The position numbers were made by a program, and so were the translations under genes. A stretch of DNA of 64,000 bases from Microbacterium marinum (GTDB lineage: Bacteria > Actinomycetota > Actinomycetes > Actinomycetales > Microbacteriaceae), in contig NZ_JACHMD010000001.1 of assembly GCF_014204835.1 (NCBI RefSeq), positions 2,976,001 to 3,040,000 of the forward strand, written 5' to 3'. Position 1 is the stretch's first letter. Every line of letters begins with the position of its first letter. Positions 8,454-15,634 of this stretch are shown here, piece after piece. The notes beneath the pieces are model-generated. The model was not told the DNA's origin. It ran no database searches and worked only from the letters and a program-made list of their open reading frames with translations.

Positions 8454-9104
8454 ATGCCGCACGGCGACCACATCATCGTTCTTCCCGGAGGCGGGTACGA
8501 GCGTCACGCCGACCACGAGGGCGAGCCCGTCGCGCAGTGGCTGCGCGACCTGGGGCTGACCGCGAGTGTCTTCGCCTACCCCGTCCGCACCCGCCACCCC
8601 GAACCGCTGCGCGCCATCCGCGGGGCGATCACCGCCGCGCGGTCGCAGGGCGCGACCCGAGTCGGACTGCTCGGCTTCTCGGCGGGCGGGCACGCGGCCG
8701 CCTTCGCGGCGGTGGCGCCGGGTGCGACACCCGACGAGCGGGTGGACCTGGCGATCACCGCGTACCCCGTCGTGTCCATGGAGCTCGACTCCCATCGAGG
8801 GTCGCGCGTCCAACTGCTCGGCGATGACGCCGCGCCGATCCTGCGCACGCAGACCTCCGCCGACCGCCTCGTCACCGCGGACACGCCGCCCTTCTTCATC
8901 TGGCACACCGCCGACGATGAGGCTGTGCCGGTCGCGCACTCCCTGCTTCTCGCCTCAGCCCTGTCGGCGCAGAGCGTCCCCTACGAGCTCCACGTCTACG
9001 AGAGCGGTGTGCACGGCCTCGGTCTCGCACCCGACGCCGGCACCGCCGAGGGCTGGACCACGGCGTGCGAGCAGTGGCTGCGGGCGCGCGGCTGGATCGA
9101 CTGA
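8454..9104 (+). CDS. Alpha/beta hydrolase (BD-FAE / acetylxylan-esterase type)
   Basis: A 216-residue serine hydrolase. The oxyanion-hole motif LPGGGY is at residues 10-15 and the nucleophile elbow is GFSAGG with S76. The acid is D154 or D155 in HTADDEAVPV, and the base is H187 in SGVHGL. The compact size matches the esterase/lipase family that removes acetyl or other short acyl groups from sugars. ATG 8454 has GAGGGAGCAGG upstream, and TAGGCT at 8414-8419 is a possible -10 box. It converges on the PmoA-like gene, which ends 4 bp away. Confidence 0.85.
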   Translation: MPHGDHIIVLPGGGYERHADHEGEPVAQWLRDLGLTASVFAYPVRTRHPEPLRAIRGAITAARSQGATRVGLLGFSAGGHAAAFAAVAPGATPDERVDLAITAYPVVSMELDSHRGSRVQLLGDDAAPILRTQTSADRLVTADTPPFFIWHTADDEAVPVAHSLLLASALSAQSVPYELHVYESGVHGLGLAPDAGTAEGWTTACEQWLRARGWID

Positions 9105-9108
9105 CTTC

Positions 9109-10017
9109 TCACAGGATCGCGCGTAGCTCGTCGGCGAGCGATGCGGCGCGCTCCGACCCGGCATCCGCGATGCCGATCGCGTACCGGAAGGTCGCGGTGC
9201 CGCCGACGGGGATCTCGAGTTCGTCGCTGAAGAACGGTGCCGGATTCAGTCCGGCGAATTCCTCCGAGCGGGCGAACCACTGCGGCGGGTGGTTCGGGTT
9301 GTCCGCACCGTCGACCATGACGACGAGCGACGTCGCATCGATAACGTCGTGCCGGCCGGCGAAACCCATCCACTCGGAGCGGCGGCCGCGGAACTCCGCG
9401 CCCGTCCCCTCTCCCGTCGCCGTGACCAAAACGCCGTCGGTGAAGGAGCGGGGTCCGCGCCAGAAGAGCCCACCGTACCCGGCGTTCTCGCGACCTCGCG
9501 TCGTGGGCGAGCCGAGCGCGATCGCGGCATCCGTGTCGTTGGTCATGCCGATCTCGATCGTGAGGGCCCACGCGTCGCCGCCCAGCAGTCGCGCCGTGAG
9601 GGTGCGGTCCTCGGTGAAGAGGCGCGCGCCGGCCTGGGCCGTCCAGTCGAGCGTGTGGCCGAACCGTGCCACGCCGTCGACCACCGTCGCCTCGCTCACC
9701 GCGCGGTGGACCTGGGCGCCGTTGTTCGGGAGCTGGCGGTAGCCCTCGCCGCGGAGATACGTGGGCCCGCCCCAGAAGTTCTCGTCACCCACGACGGGCA
9801 GCGACCAGGCGAGCCCTTTGTGCCACACGTGATCCCAGGGGCGGAACAGCGTGACGACGTGGCCCGCCCTGGTCCGCAGCGGGTCGAGGTACGGCTTCGG
9901 CGATTCGAGTTGGGGGGAATCCGGGACGATCACGTACCGCCCGAGTTCGAGATTCCCCGCCCGGAAGGATGCCGAGGTCTCATCGACCTCGAGGTCGAGG
10001 CGAGGCGATGAGGTCAT
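9109..10017 (-). CDS. PmoA-like protein (DUF6807 family)
   Basis: A 302-residue, strand-rich protein resembling the PmoA-like family (annotated for a methane monooxygenase operon but not itself an oxygenase). Recognisable blocks are LFRPWDHVWHKGLAWSLP and GGLFWRGPRSF. Such proteins are usually found with Gfo/Idh/MocA oxidoreductases, as here, and are thought to act on sugar derivatives; the reaction is unknown. ATG 10017 overlaps the stop of the upstream oxidoreductase (ATGA), so the two are translationally coupled. Confidence 0.8.
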   Translation of the reverse strand: MTSSPRLDLEVDETSASFRAGNLELGRYVIVPDSPQLESPKPYLDPLRTRAGHVVTLFRPWDHVWHKGLAWSLPVVGDENFWGGPTYLRGEGYRQLPNNGAQVHRAVSEATVVDGVARFGHTLDWTAQAGARLFTEDRTLTARLLGGDAWALTIEIGMTNDTDAAIALGSPTTRGRENAGYGGLFWRGPRSFTDGVLVTATGEGTGAEFRGRRSEWMGFAGRHDVIDATSLVVMVDGADNPNHPPQWFARSEEFAGLNPAPFFSDELEIPVGGTATFRYAIGIADAGSERAASLADELRAIL

Positions 10018-11009
10018 GAGCGGTTCTCCTGGTCGGCGAACGCGATGCCCGCGGAGTCGAGCGCCGCGAGTGCGACATCGAGGACTGCGGCGCTGTGATC
10101 GAGTCGGCGGTCGCGCTCGACGATGTCGTGCTCGCCGATCATGCGCGTGAAGGCCCGGAATTCCTCGACCATCCGATGCTCGTGCGCGTTCCGATCGATG
10201 ATCTCGACTTCTTCGCCGCGCAGGTGCAGCTCGACCGTGGGGATGACGTTCGGAGCGCCGTTGACGACGATCGAACCCTCGGTCCCTTGGATCTTCGTTC
10301 GCGACGGACCCGGCGAATCCTTCGCGCACACGCAGACCGCGGTGAGGTCGCCGTAGCGGAGAGTCACGACGCCCGAGGTGTCCACGCCCCGTTCCATGTG
10401 CGCGGCGTAGTCCACAGACTCGGGACAGCCGAGCAGCCCGACCACGATGTGAAGCGTGTAGATGCCGAGATCGAGGAGCGCTCCGCCGCCCATCGCCGGA
10501 TCGAACGCGGGCAGAACCTTTCCCTCCCGGAACGCGTCGTATCGCGACGAGTACTGCGAGTACTCGCACTGGACGACGCGCAGATCGCCGAGCCTGCCCA
10601 CGTTCTGGCGGATCCATTCGACGTTGGAGAGGTACTGATTGCTGATCGCCTCGACGAGGATGAGGTCGCGCTCCGTCGCCAGCTGTCGGAGTTCGGCGAG
10701 CTCGGCCGCGCGCAGGACGAACGGCTTCTCGCAGATGACGTTCTTCCCGGCCAGGAGCGCCCGTCGGGCGTGATCGAAGTGCAGCGCGTTGGGCAGCGCG
10801 ATCCAGACGGTGTCCACCTCGGGATCGGCGAGGCACTCGTCGTAGTCGGTGTGAGCGGTGGGGATGCCGAACTCGGCGGCCAGCCGATCGAGTTTCTCGC
10901 GACTGCGCGGTGTGCCGAGGATGGCGGTGACGGTGAGCCCCTCGACCGCCGATGCGTGCGGGAGGAAGTCGGCGACGATCTGACCGGCGCCGATGACAGC
11001 GAGCTTCAC
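10014..11009 (-). CDS. Gfo/Idh/MocA family oxidoreductase
   Basis: A 331-residue NAD(P)-dependent dehydrogenase of the glucose-fructose oxidoreductase / inositol dehydrogenase type. The Rossmann motif VIGAGQIVADF is at the N-terminus, and CEKPF (the conserved EKP, with the structural lysine) is near residue 93. The C-terminal half is the alpha/beta substrate domain. It probably oxidises a sugar or cyclitol. The start is GTG 11009, 4 bp after the DUF1304 stop, and its own stop overlaps the PmoA-like start. The three genes form one operon. Confidence 0.92.
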   Translation of the reverse strand: MKLAVIGAGQIVADFLPHASAVEGLTVTAILGTPRSREKLDRLAAEFGIPTAHTDYDECLADPEVDTVWIALPNALHFDHARRALLAGKNVICEKPFVLRAAELAELRQLATERDLILVEAISNQYLSNVEWIRQNVGRLGDLRVVQCEYSQYSSRYDAFREGKVLPAFDPAMGGGALLDLGIYTLHIVVGLLGCPESVDYAAHMERGVDTSGVVTLRYGDLTAVCVCAKDSPGPSRTKIQGTEGSIVVNGAPNVIPTVELHLRGEEVEIIDRNAHEHRMVEEFRAFTRMIGEHDIVERDRRLDHSAAVLDVALAALDSAGIAFADQENRS

Positions 11010-11013
11010 GGGT

Positions 11014-11400
11014 TCAGAGCGCCATTCCGATGGCCAGCGCCACGATGCCCAGGAGCGGCGGGACCAGCTGCTTCAGGGCTGCGCTCGTCTTCGTGCGGTC
11101 GGAGAGGAGCAGAACGAGGCCGGCGGCGACCATCGACCCGGCGCCGACGAACACCAGAGTGGCGCCGACCGCTTTCCACCCGATCGCGACGAACACGATG
11201 CCGAGCACGATCTCGATCGCGAGGAAGAGGTTGTAGAACCCCTGGTTGAACGCGAGTGGCTTGGTGACCTCGGCGGTTCGCTGATCGGTGCCGAAGGTCT
11301 TCTGCGCGGCCTTTCCGGTCCACGCGATCGACTCGAGGAAGAAGATGTACACGTGGATGGCGGCGGCGACGGCTGCCAGCACGAGCCCGACGATGATCAT
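11014..11400 (-). CDS. DUF1304 family membrane protein
   Basis: A 128-residue integral membrane protein with four hydrophobic segments, about residues 2-20, 57-75, 77-97 and 111-128. The motif HVYIFFLESIAW near residue 16 and the N-Q-G-F-Y-N block near residue 52 are typical of DUF1304. Function is unknown in the family. It is the first gene of the operon with Gfo/Idh and PmoA-like genes downstream. Confidence 0.85.
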   Translation of the reverse strand: MIIVGLVLAAVAAAIHVYIFFLESIAWTGKAAQKTFGTDQRTAEVTKPLAFNQGFYNLFLAIEIVLGIVFVAIGWKAVGATLVFVGAGSMVAAGLVLLLSDRTKTSAALKQLVPPLLGIVALAIGMAL

Positions 11401-11618
11401 CCCGTCATCATCCCACTCCGCCCGGTGGCCTGCCGCCTCGCTTTCCGCGCGGCTGAACTGCCTTCATGAGTCTCACAATCTCAGATACTCATTTCGTTGC
11501 GCGCTCGCCGCGTTGGAAAAGCCTCGCAAACATCTTTCGCCACTCTTTTAGATCAGAACGCTGCTCGGTACTCGTCCCCGCTCGAGGTTCTCGCCGTCCA
11601 ACGATTCGCGCTCTCGTC
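11401..11618. other. Intergenic stretch left of the tRNA remnant
   Basis: No gene is visible. The part from about 11460 to 11570 is clearly less GC-rich than the surrounding genome, as often seen where foreign DNA or old mobile elements have decayed. It directly borders the tRNA-Ser-like direct repeat. Confidence 0.4.
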
Positions 11619-11716
11619 TCCCAGTGTTTTCAGGGGATACCGGGCCAAGAAGTTCTGCGGAGACGGCGGGATTTGAACCCTCGGTCCCCTTACAGGGACT
11701 CCACCTGGCAGGGTGG
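11619..11716 (-). repeat. Decayed tRNA-Ser(GCT) 3' fragment, putative att site (left)
   Basis: On the minus strand this matches the tRNA-Ser(GCT) gene at 37940-38031 from the anticodon arm to the acceptor 3' strand. The T-arm block GAGGGTTCAAATCCC is identical. The match runs about 40 bp past the tRNA end, where TCCCAGTGTTT and a following CA-GGGA block (read on the plus strand) are shared. The anticodon loop has lost one base and the CCA is mutated. The 5' half of a tRNA is missing, so it cannot be functional. The copy at 37906-38002 is in the same orientation, as expected for the displaced 3' fragment left by an element that integrated into the tRNA gene. Confidence 0.8.
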
Positions 11717-11730
11717 AGCCCTGCGGGTAC

Positions 11731-14565
11731 TCACCGTCGCGTGAGGCGCTCGAGTACTTCGATCACGTGCTCATATGGCCGGTCGGTCGCGCGGCTCATG
11801 CCGATCTCGCACGTGCGGTTGGCCGACACGTACGCATCGAAGCCACCGAGATCGTCCGCCGCTGCCGCGACCTCGAACGCCTCCACGTCGGTCGCACTCG
11901 CGGTGAGCTCGGGGTGCAGCATCCCTCGGTCGCCGGCGAAGGCGCAGCATCCCCACCCTTCGGGGACGAAGACGGTGTCGGCCACGGCATACGCCAGCGC
12001 CGTGAGCGCGCCGGTGGCACCGAGCGCGGTGGTCGAGCATGTCGGGTGCACGGCGATGCGGTCGAGCTTGGCCGATACCTCCACTTTCGGGAGCACCTCG
12101 CGCGCCACGTAGGTCGTCGCGTCTTCGATCACCAGGGACGCGTACTCCGGATGCGCGGCTGCGGCCTTGGCGAGCATGACATGGAGTCCCTCGGTGCAGG
12201 ATGCCGCATCGCACACGACCGGGAGCTCGCCGCCACGACTGGCGCTCCAGAGCAAGGAGAGCACGCGGTCGGTCATCCGGTCATATCCGGACAGGTACCC
12301 CTTCGACTTCCAGGGCGTCCCGCAGCAGAGCCCACCAGCATCCTGCGGGACGACGAAAGGGATGTCGGCGCGCGACAGTAGCTCGCGCAGGGCGTCCCTC
12401 GAGCCGATTCCGTGATCCTCCGGGCCGAACATCGTGCCGATGCACGCGCCGAACAGCACGACCTCGGCGTCCGCCGGGCTGTCCGCCCGAAGCGGCTTCG
12501 ATCCGCCACCCGGCAGCCCCGCGTCATACAGGGGAACGATGTCGGCACCGAGCACGGCGCGTCCAACCTTGGTCACCCCGGTGACGAGCGGTGCAGGAAG
12601 CGCATCGGCCACGGTGAGCGCGAGTCCGCCGGCGCGCGCGGCCGCTCTCCACCCCTTGGCGGCGACATCCCAGAGGCCGTCCGCGACGGACGACGCCTGC
12701 TCGGCGCGCAGCCGCCGCACGAGGTCACCGGTATTGATGTCGACGGGGCAAGCGACACCGCACATGCCGTCGACCGCGCATGTCTGCACACCGTCGTAGT
12801 CGTAATCGACGCGGAGCTCCTTCACGAGCTCAGTGTCACCCTGCTCCTCCGCCCAGGCCATGTCGCGGCGGAGCACGATCCGCTGCCGCGGGGTGAGCGT
12901 GAGGCTCTTGCTGGGGCAGGTCGGCTCGCAGTACCCGCATTCGACGCAGCGGTCGACCTCCTTCTCGACGGTTGGCACGCGCTTGAGGTCCTTCAGGTAC
13001 GACTCCGGATCCTCCGACAGCACGACTCCCGGATTCAGAATGCCGTCGGGGTCGAGCAGCTTCTTGATGCCCCACATGAGGTCGGTGAGCTCGTCGCCGT
13101 ACTGGCGCCGCACGAACGGCGCCATGATGCGGCCGGTGCCGTGCTCTGCCTTGAGCGACCCCTGCTGACCGAGCACGAGCTCGACGAGGTCGTCCGTGAA
13201 GCGCCGGTAGCGCGCGATGCTGTCGGCATCGTCGAAGCGCTCGTTCAGGAGGAAGTGCACGTTGCCGTCCTTGGCGTGTCCGAAGATCACCGAGCCGTCG
13301 TACCCGTGCTCCTCGAACAGCTCGATCAGCCGCTCGCACGTGAACAGCAGACGGTCCACCGGCACGACGATGTCCTCCAGCAGCGCGGTCGTGCCGGACG
13401 GGCGCGCACCCGCGACCGCCGTATAAAGACCCTTGCGGACGTGCCAGAGCGCCGCGCGTTCCGCAGCATCCGTCGTGAGCCCGGCCTCGACGACCAGCGG
13501 AAGGGCGCGCATGTGCGACAGCACGATGTCGGCGCCGTGCACGAGAGCATCCGCGTCCGCCGCGTGCACCTCGACGAGGAGCGCCGCATGCTGATCCACC
13601 GGGATGTCGGCGATCGCGCGCGGCACGTCGCTGAGCCCCTGCGCGACGCGCAGCGAGGCGGCATCCAGCAGTTCGATCGTTGCGAGCCCGAGCTCGACGA
13701 GCCGGGGGAGGGCGGCCATGGCGTCCGACAGCGTCTCGAACACGAGCAGACCGGTCGCGATCGCCGGGCGCACCTCGATCGTGCGGAACCTCGCCTCTGC
13801 GACGAAGGCTAGCGTGCCCTCAGAGCCGATGACGAGGTGCTCAAGGATCTTCACCGGGTCGTCGAAGTCGAGCAGCGCGTTGATGCCGTAACCCATCGTG
13901 TTCTTCATCGAGAACTGCCGGCGCACGAACTCGACGCGCTCCGGCGAGGCGAGCAGCCGCTCCCGCAGGGCGAGCAGTCCCTCCGCGATCGCCGGCTCGA
14001 CGGCGGTCAGCGTCTCGATCGCGTCGGGAGCACCGGTGTCGAGGACGGTTCCGCTGGGCAGCACGAGTAGCAGCGACTCGACGGTGCGGTAGGAGTTCTC
14101 CACGGTGCCGCAGGCCATGCCGCTGGAGTTGTTCGCGATCACACCGCCGATCGTGCAGGCGATCTCGCTGGCCGGATCCGGACCGAGCTTGCGACCGAAA
14201 CGCGCGAGGCGCGTGTTGACCTGGCGCACGGTCGCACCCGGACCGACTCGGACGATGCGCGCGTCATCCTCGACCGCGATGTTCCGGAACGCGCTGCGAG
14301 TGTCGACGAGGATGTCCCCGCTCACCCCCTGGCCGGACAGGCTCGTGCCTCCCGAGCGGAACGTCAGCGTACGGCCGGCCGCGCGGACCGCGCGGAAGAC
14401 ATCCGCCACATCGGATGCCGAGGACGGCGAGAGCACGGCGTCAGGGACCAGGAGGTAGTGCGAGGCGTCATGAGCCTGCGCGAACCGATCGATCGACCGA
14501 TCCTTCACCTCGGTCGAGGGCGACAGGAGTGCGCGATCCAGCGGGAAGGTGAGCGACGTCCGCAC
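11731..14565 (-). CDS. FAD- and Fe-S-binding oxidoreductase, probable D-lactate dehydrogenase
   Basis: A 944-residue fusion. The N-terminal half is a PCMH-type FAD domain (RSGGTSLSGQ, GPGATVRQVN) with the FAD-oxidase C-terminal domain that binds 2-hydroxyacids. Around residues 520-640 come Fe-S motifs (CVECGYCEPTCPSKS; CAVDGMCGVACPVD). The last third carries CCG-type cysteines (GGLCCG, GWGCCAF). This layout is that of respiratory D-lactate or glycolate dehydrogenases of actinobacteria, passing electrons to quinone. GTG 14565 is chosen because GAGGAGGA lies just upstream; the longer TTG start has no such support. A divergent FCD-type GntR gene and an LldR-like operator (14591-14601) support lactate as substrate. 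Confidence 0.85.
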   Translation of the reverse strand: MRTSLTFPLDRALLSPSTEVKDRSIDRFAQAHDASHYLLVPDAVLSPSSASDVADVFRAVRAAGRTLTFRSGGTSLSGQGVSGDILVDTRSAFRNIAVEDDARIVRVGPGATVRQVNTRLARFGRKLGPDPASEIACTIGGVIANNSSGMACGTVENSYRTVESLLLVLPSGTVLDTGAPDAIETLTAVEPAIAEGLLALRERLLASPERVEFVRRQFSMKNTMGYGINALLDFDDPVKILEHLVIGSEGTLAFVAEARFRTIEVRPAIATGLLVFETLSDAMAALPRLVELGLATIELLDAASLRVAQGLSDVPRAIADIPVDQHAALLVEVHAADADALVHGADIVLSHMRALPLVVEAGLTTDAAERAALWHVRKGLYTAVAGARPSGTTALLEDIVVPVDRLLFTCERLIELFEEHGYDGSVIFGHAKDGNVHFLLNERFDDADSIARYRRFTDDLVELVLGQQGSLKAEHGTGRIMAPFVRRQYGDELTDLMWGIKKLLDPDGILNPGVVLSEDPESYLKDLKRVPTVEKEVDRCVECGYCEPTCPSKSLTLTPRQRIVLRRDMAWAEEQGDTELVKELRVDYDYDGVQTCAVDGMCGVACPVDINTGDLVRRLRAEQASSVADGLWDVAAKGWRAAARAGGLALTVADALPAPLVTGVTKVGRAVLGADIVPLYDAGLPGGGSKPLRADSPADAEVVLFGACIGTMFGPEDHGIGSRDALRELLSRADIPFVVPQDAGGLCCGTPWKSKGYLSGYDRMTDRVLSLLWSASRGGELPVVCDAASCTEGLHVMLAKAAAAHPEYASLVIEDATTYVAREVLPKVEVSAKLDRIAVHPTCSTTALGATGALTALAYAVADTVFVPEGWGCCAFAGDRGMLHPELTASATDVEAFEVAAAADDLGGFDAYVSANRTCEIGMSRATDRPYEHVIEVLERLTRR

Positions 14566-14590
14566 GGATCCTCCTCGACGGCGACGTGAA

Positions 14591-14601
14591 TTGTCTGACA
14601 A
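14591..14601. promoter_or_regulatory. LldR-like operator between the lactate dehydrogenase and GntR genes
   Basis: TTGTCTGACAA is a perfect inverted repeat (TTGTC/GACAA around one T). It fits TNGTNNNACNA, the consensus reported for the lactate regulator LldR of Corynebacterium glutamicum. It touches a minus-strand TATACT (14606-14601), a plausible -10 box for the oxidoreductase gene, so bound regulator would block that promoter. Confidence 0.7.
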
Positions 14602-14626
14602 GTATACCGCTGGATCGGGCGATCGC

Positions 14627-14632
14627 TAGACT
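14627..14632 (+). promoter_or_regulatory. -10 box TAGACT for the leaderless GntR gene
   Basis: TAGACT ends 7 nt before the GntR ATG at 14640, leaving no room for a ribosome site. Transcription would start at or next to the initiation codon. Confidence 0.5.
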
Positions 14633-14639
14633 TGAGCGC

Positions 14640-15308
14640 ATGGCAGCGATCCCGGAGGCAGCACTGGACGTCGTCGGCGTGGTCGACGCCGTGACCGCAC
14701 GGCTGCGGACCCGCATCCTCGCGGGCGAGATCCGCTCGGGGGAACCGCTCACCGAGGCGGCGGTGTCCCAGGCCTACGGAGTCGCCCGCCCCAGCGCCAA
14801 GGCCGCGATCGAGCAGCTCGTCGCGGCGGGACTGCTCGTGCGCATCGCGCACCGCACCGCGCGGGTGGTCGACATCGATTCGGCGACCGTGCACGATGTG
14901 TATCGCACGCGGGCGCGGCTCGAGAGCGCGGCCCTGCGTGAGCTCTCGGCCTCTCGCACGATCCCGGCATCAGCGATCGCCGCGAACGCCGAGATCCAGG
15001 CAATGCCCCCGGGGCCGAGCGCCGAGACGGTCGACCCCGACCTGCGCTTCCACACCGCGCTCATCGACGCGCTCGGCAGCGAGCGCACCGCCCGCATGTA
15101 CCGCAGCGTGCTCGACGAGGTCCGACTGTGCATGGCTCAAGTGCAGGAGCGGCGGCTGCTCGGGGCCTCCGTCATCGCCCGACAGCATGCCGAGATCCTG
15201 GATGCCGTGCAGGTCGGCGATTCGGATCTCGCCGCCCGCCTGCTCGATGAGCACCTGCACTCGGCGGCGGAAAGCCTCATCAGCGCGCTGACCACACCAG
15301 GCCCGTAA
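14640..15308 (+). CDS. GntR-family regulator with FCD domain (LldR-like)
   Basis: A 222-residue regulator. The winged helix-turn-helix covers about residues 10-75 (VTARLRTRILAGEIRSGEPL..AVSQAYGVARPSAKAAIEQL). The FCD ligand domain covers about residues 85-215, with metal-binding Asp/His positions suggested by DPDLRFHTALI and ARQHAEIL. FCD regulators respond to small carboxylates. It is divergent from the lactate-dehydrogenase-like gene, with an LldR-type operator between them, so it probably represses that gene in the absence of lactate. ATG 14640 has no ribosome site, but TAGACT (14627-14632) ends 7 nt before it, indicating a leaderless mRNA. Confidence 0.85.
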   Translation: MAAIPEAALDVVGVVDAVTARLRTRILAGEIRSGEPLTEAAVSQAYGVARPSAKAAIEQLVAAGLLVRIAHRTARVVDIDSATVHDVYRTRARLESAALRELSASRTIPASAIAANAEIQAMPPGPSAETVDPDLRFHTALIDALGSERTARMYRSVLDEVRLCMAQVQERRLLGASVIARQHAEILDAVQVGDSDLAARLLDEHLHSAAESLISALTTPGP

Positions 15309-15527
15309 GCGCTCGAGATTCCCTTCCATCTCCGCGAACTCCGCCTCGCGGGCACGGACCACGCTGCCTTCGCGCCCCGCGCCAATGCTGCTCCGACCCG
15401 CATTGCTCGACTCCCGTTGGCGTGCCTTGACGCGTGTGGACGGCGGCCCGCGCGGAGATCAACCACAGCAAGGGCCTTCCGGTTCGCGCGTCTCTCCGGT
15501 GAAGAGACAGGGGACGTTCGTCGGGTT

Positions 15528-15543
15528 GTTCCACATATGGAAC
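15528..15543. promoter_or_regulatory. Operator copy 1, upstream of the GH5-like gene
   Basis: GTTCCACATATGGAAC, inverted repeat GTTCCA-N4-TGGAAC. It lies just upstream of the predicted -35 box at 15558. The same pattern recurs at 25734-25749 and, with changed inner bases, at 18274-18289 and 25543-25558. The IclR regulator in this cluster is the likely binder. Confidence 0.65.
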
Positions 15544-15555
15544 CCACGTTGAACC

Positions 15556-15587
15556 TATTGAACAATAGAGTGCTTTCGCACTAGGCT
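15556..15587 (+). promoter_or_regulatory. Predicted promoter of the GH5-like gene
   Basis: TTGAAC (15558-15563) and TAGGCT (15582-15587) are separated by 18 bp, a good actinobacterial promoter. The -35 lies inside TATTGAACAATA (15556-15567), a TATTG/CAATA inverted repeat that may be a second operator. Confidence 0.55.
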
Positions 15588-15634
15588 CAGGCCGACAACC
15601 GTCCAGCACCACGGATCACAATGGAGAGATCGGC

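Noticed and set aside
11619..11716. Left repeat considered as a functional tRNA-Ser
   Set aside because: The D-arm and 5' acceptor strand are missing, the anticodon loop has a deletion, and the CCA is mutated.
12412..13812. A 466-codon open frame opposite the lactate dehydrogenase-like gene
   Set aside because: Exact antisense of conserved FAD and Fe-S coding sequence; composition is that of a shadow frame.
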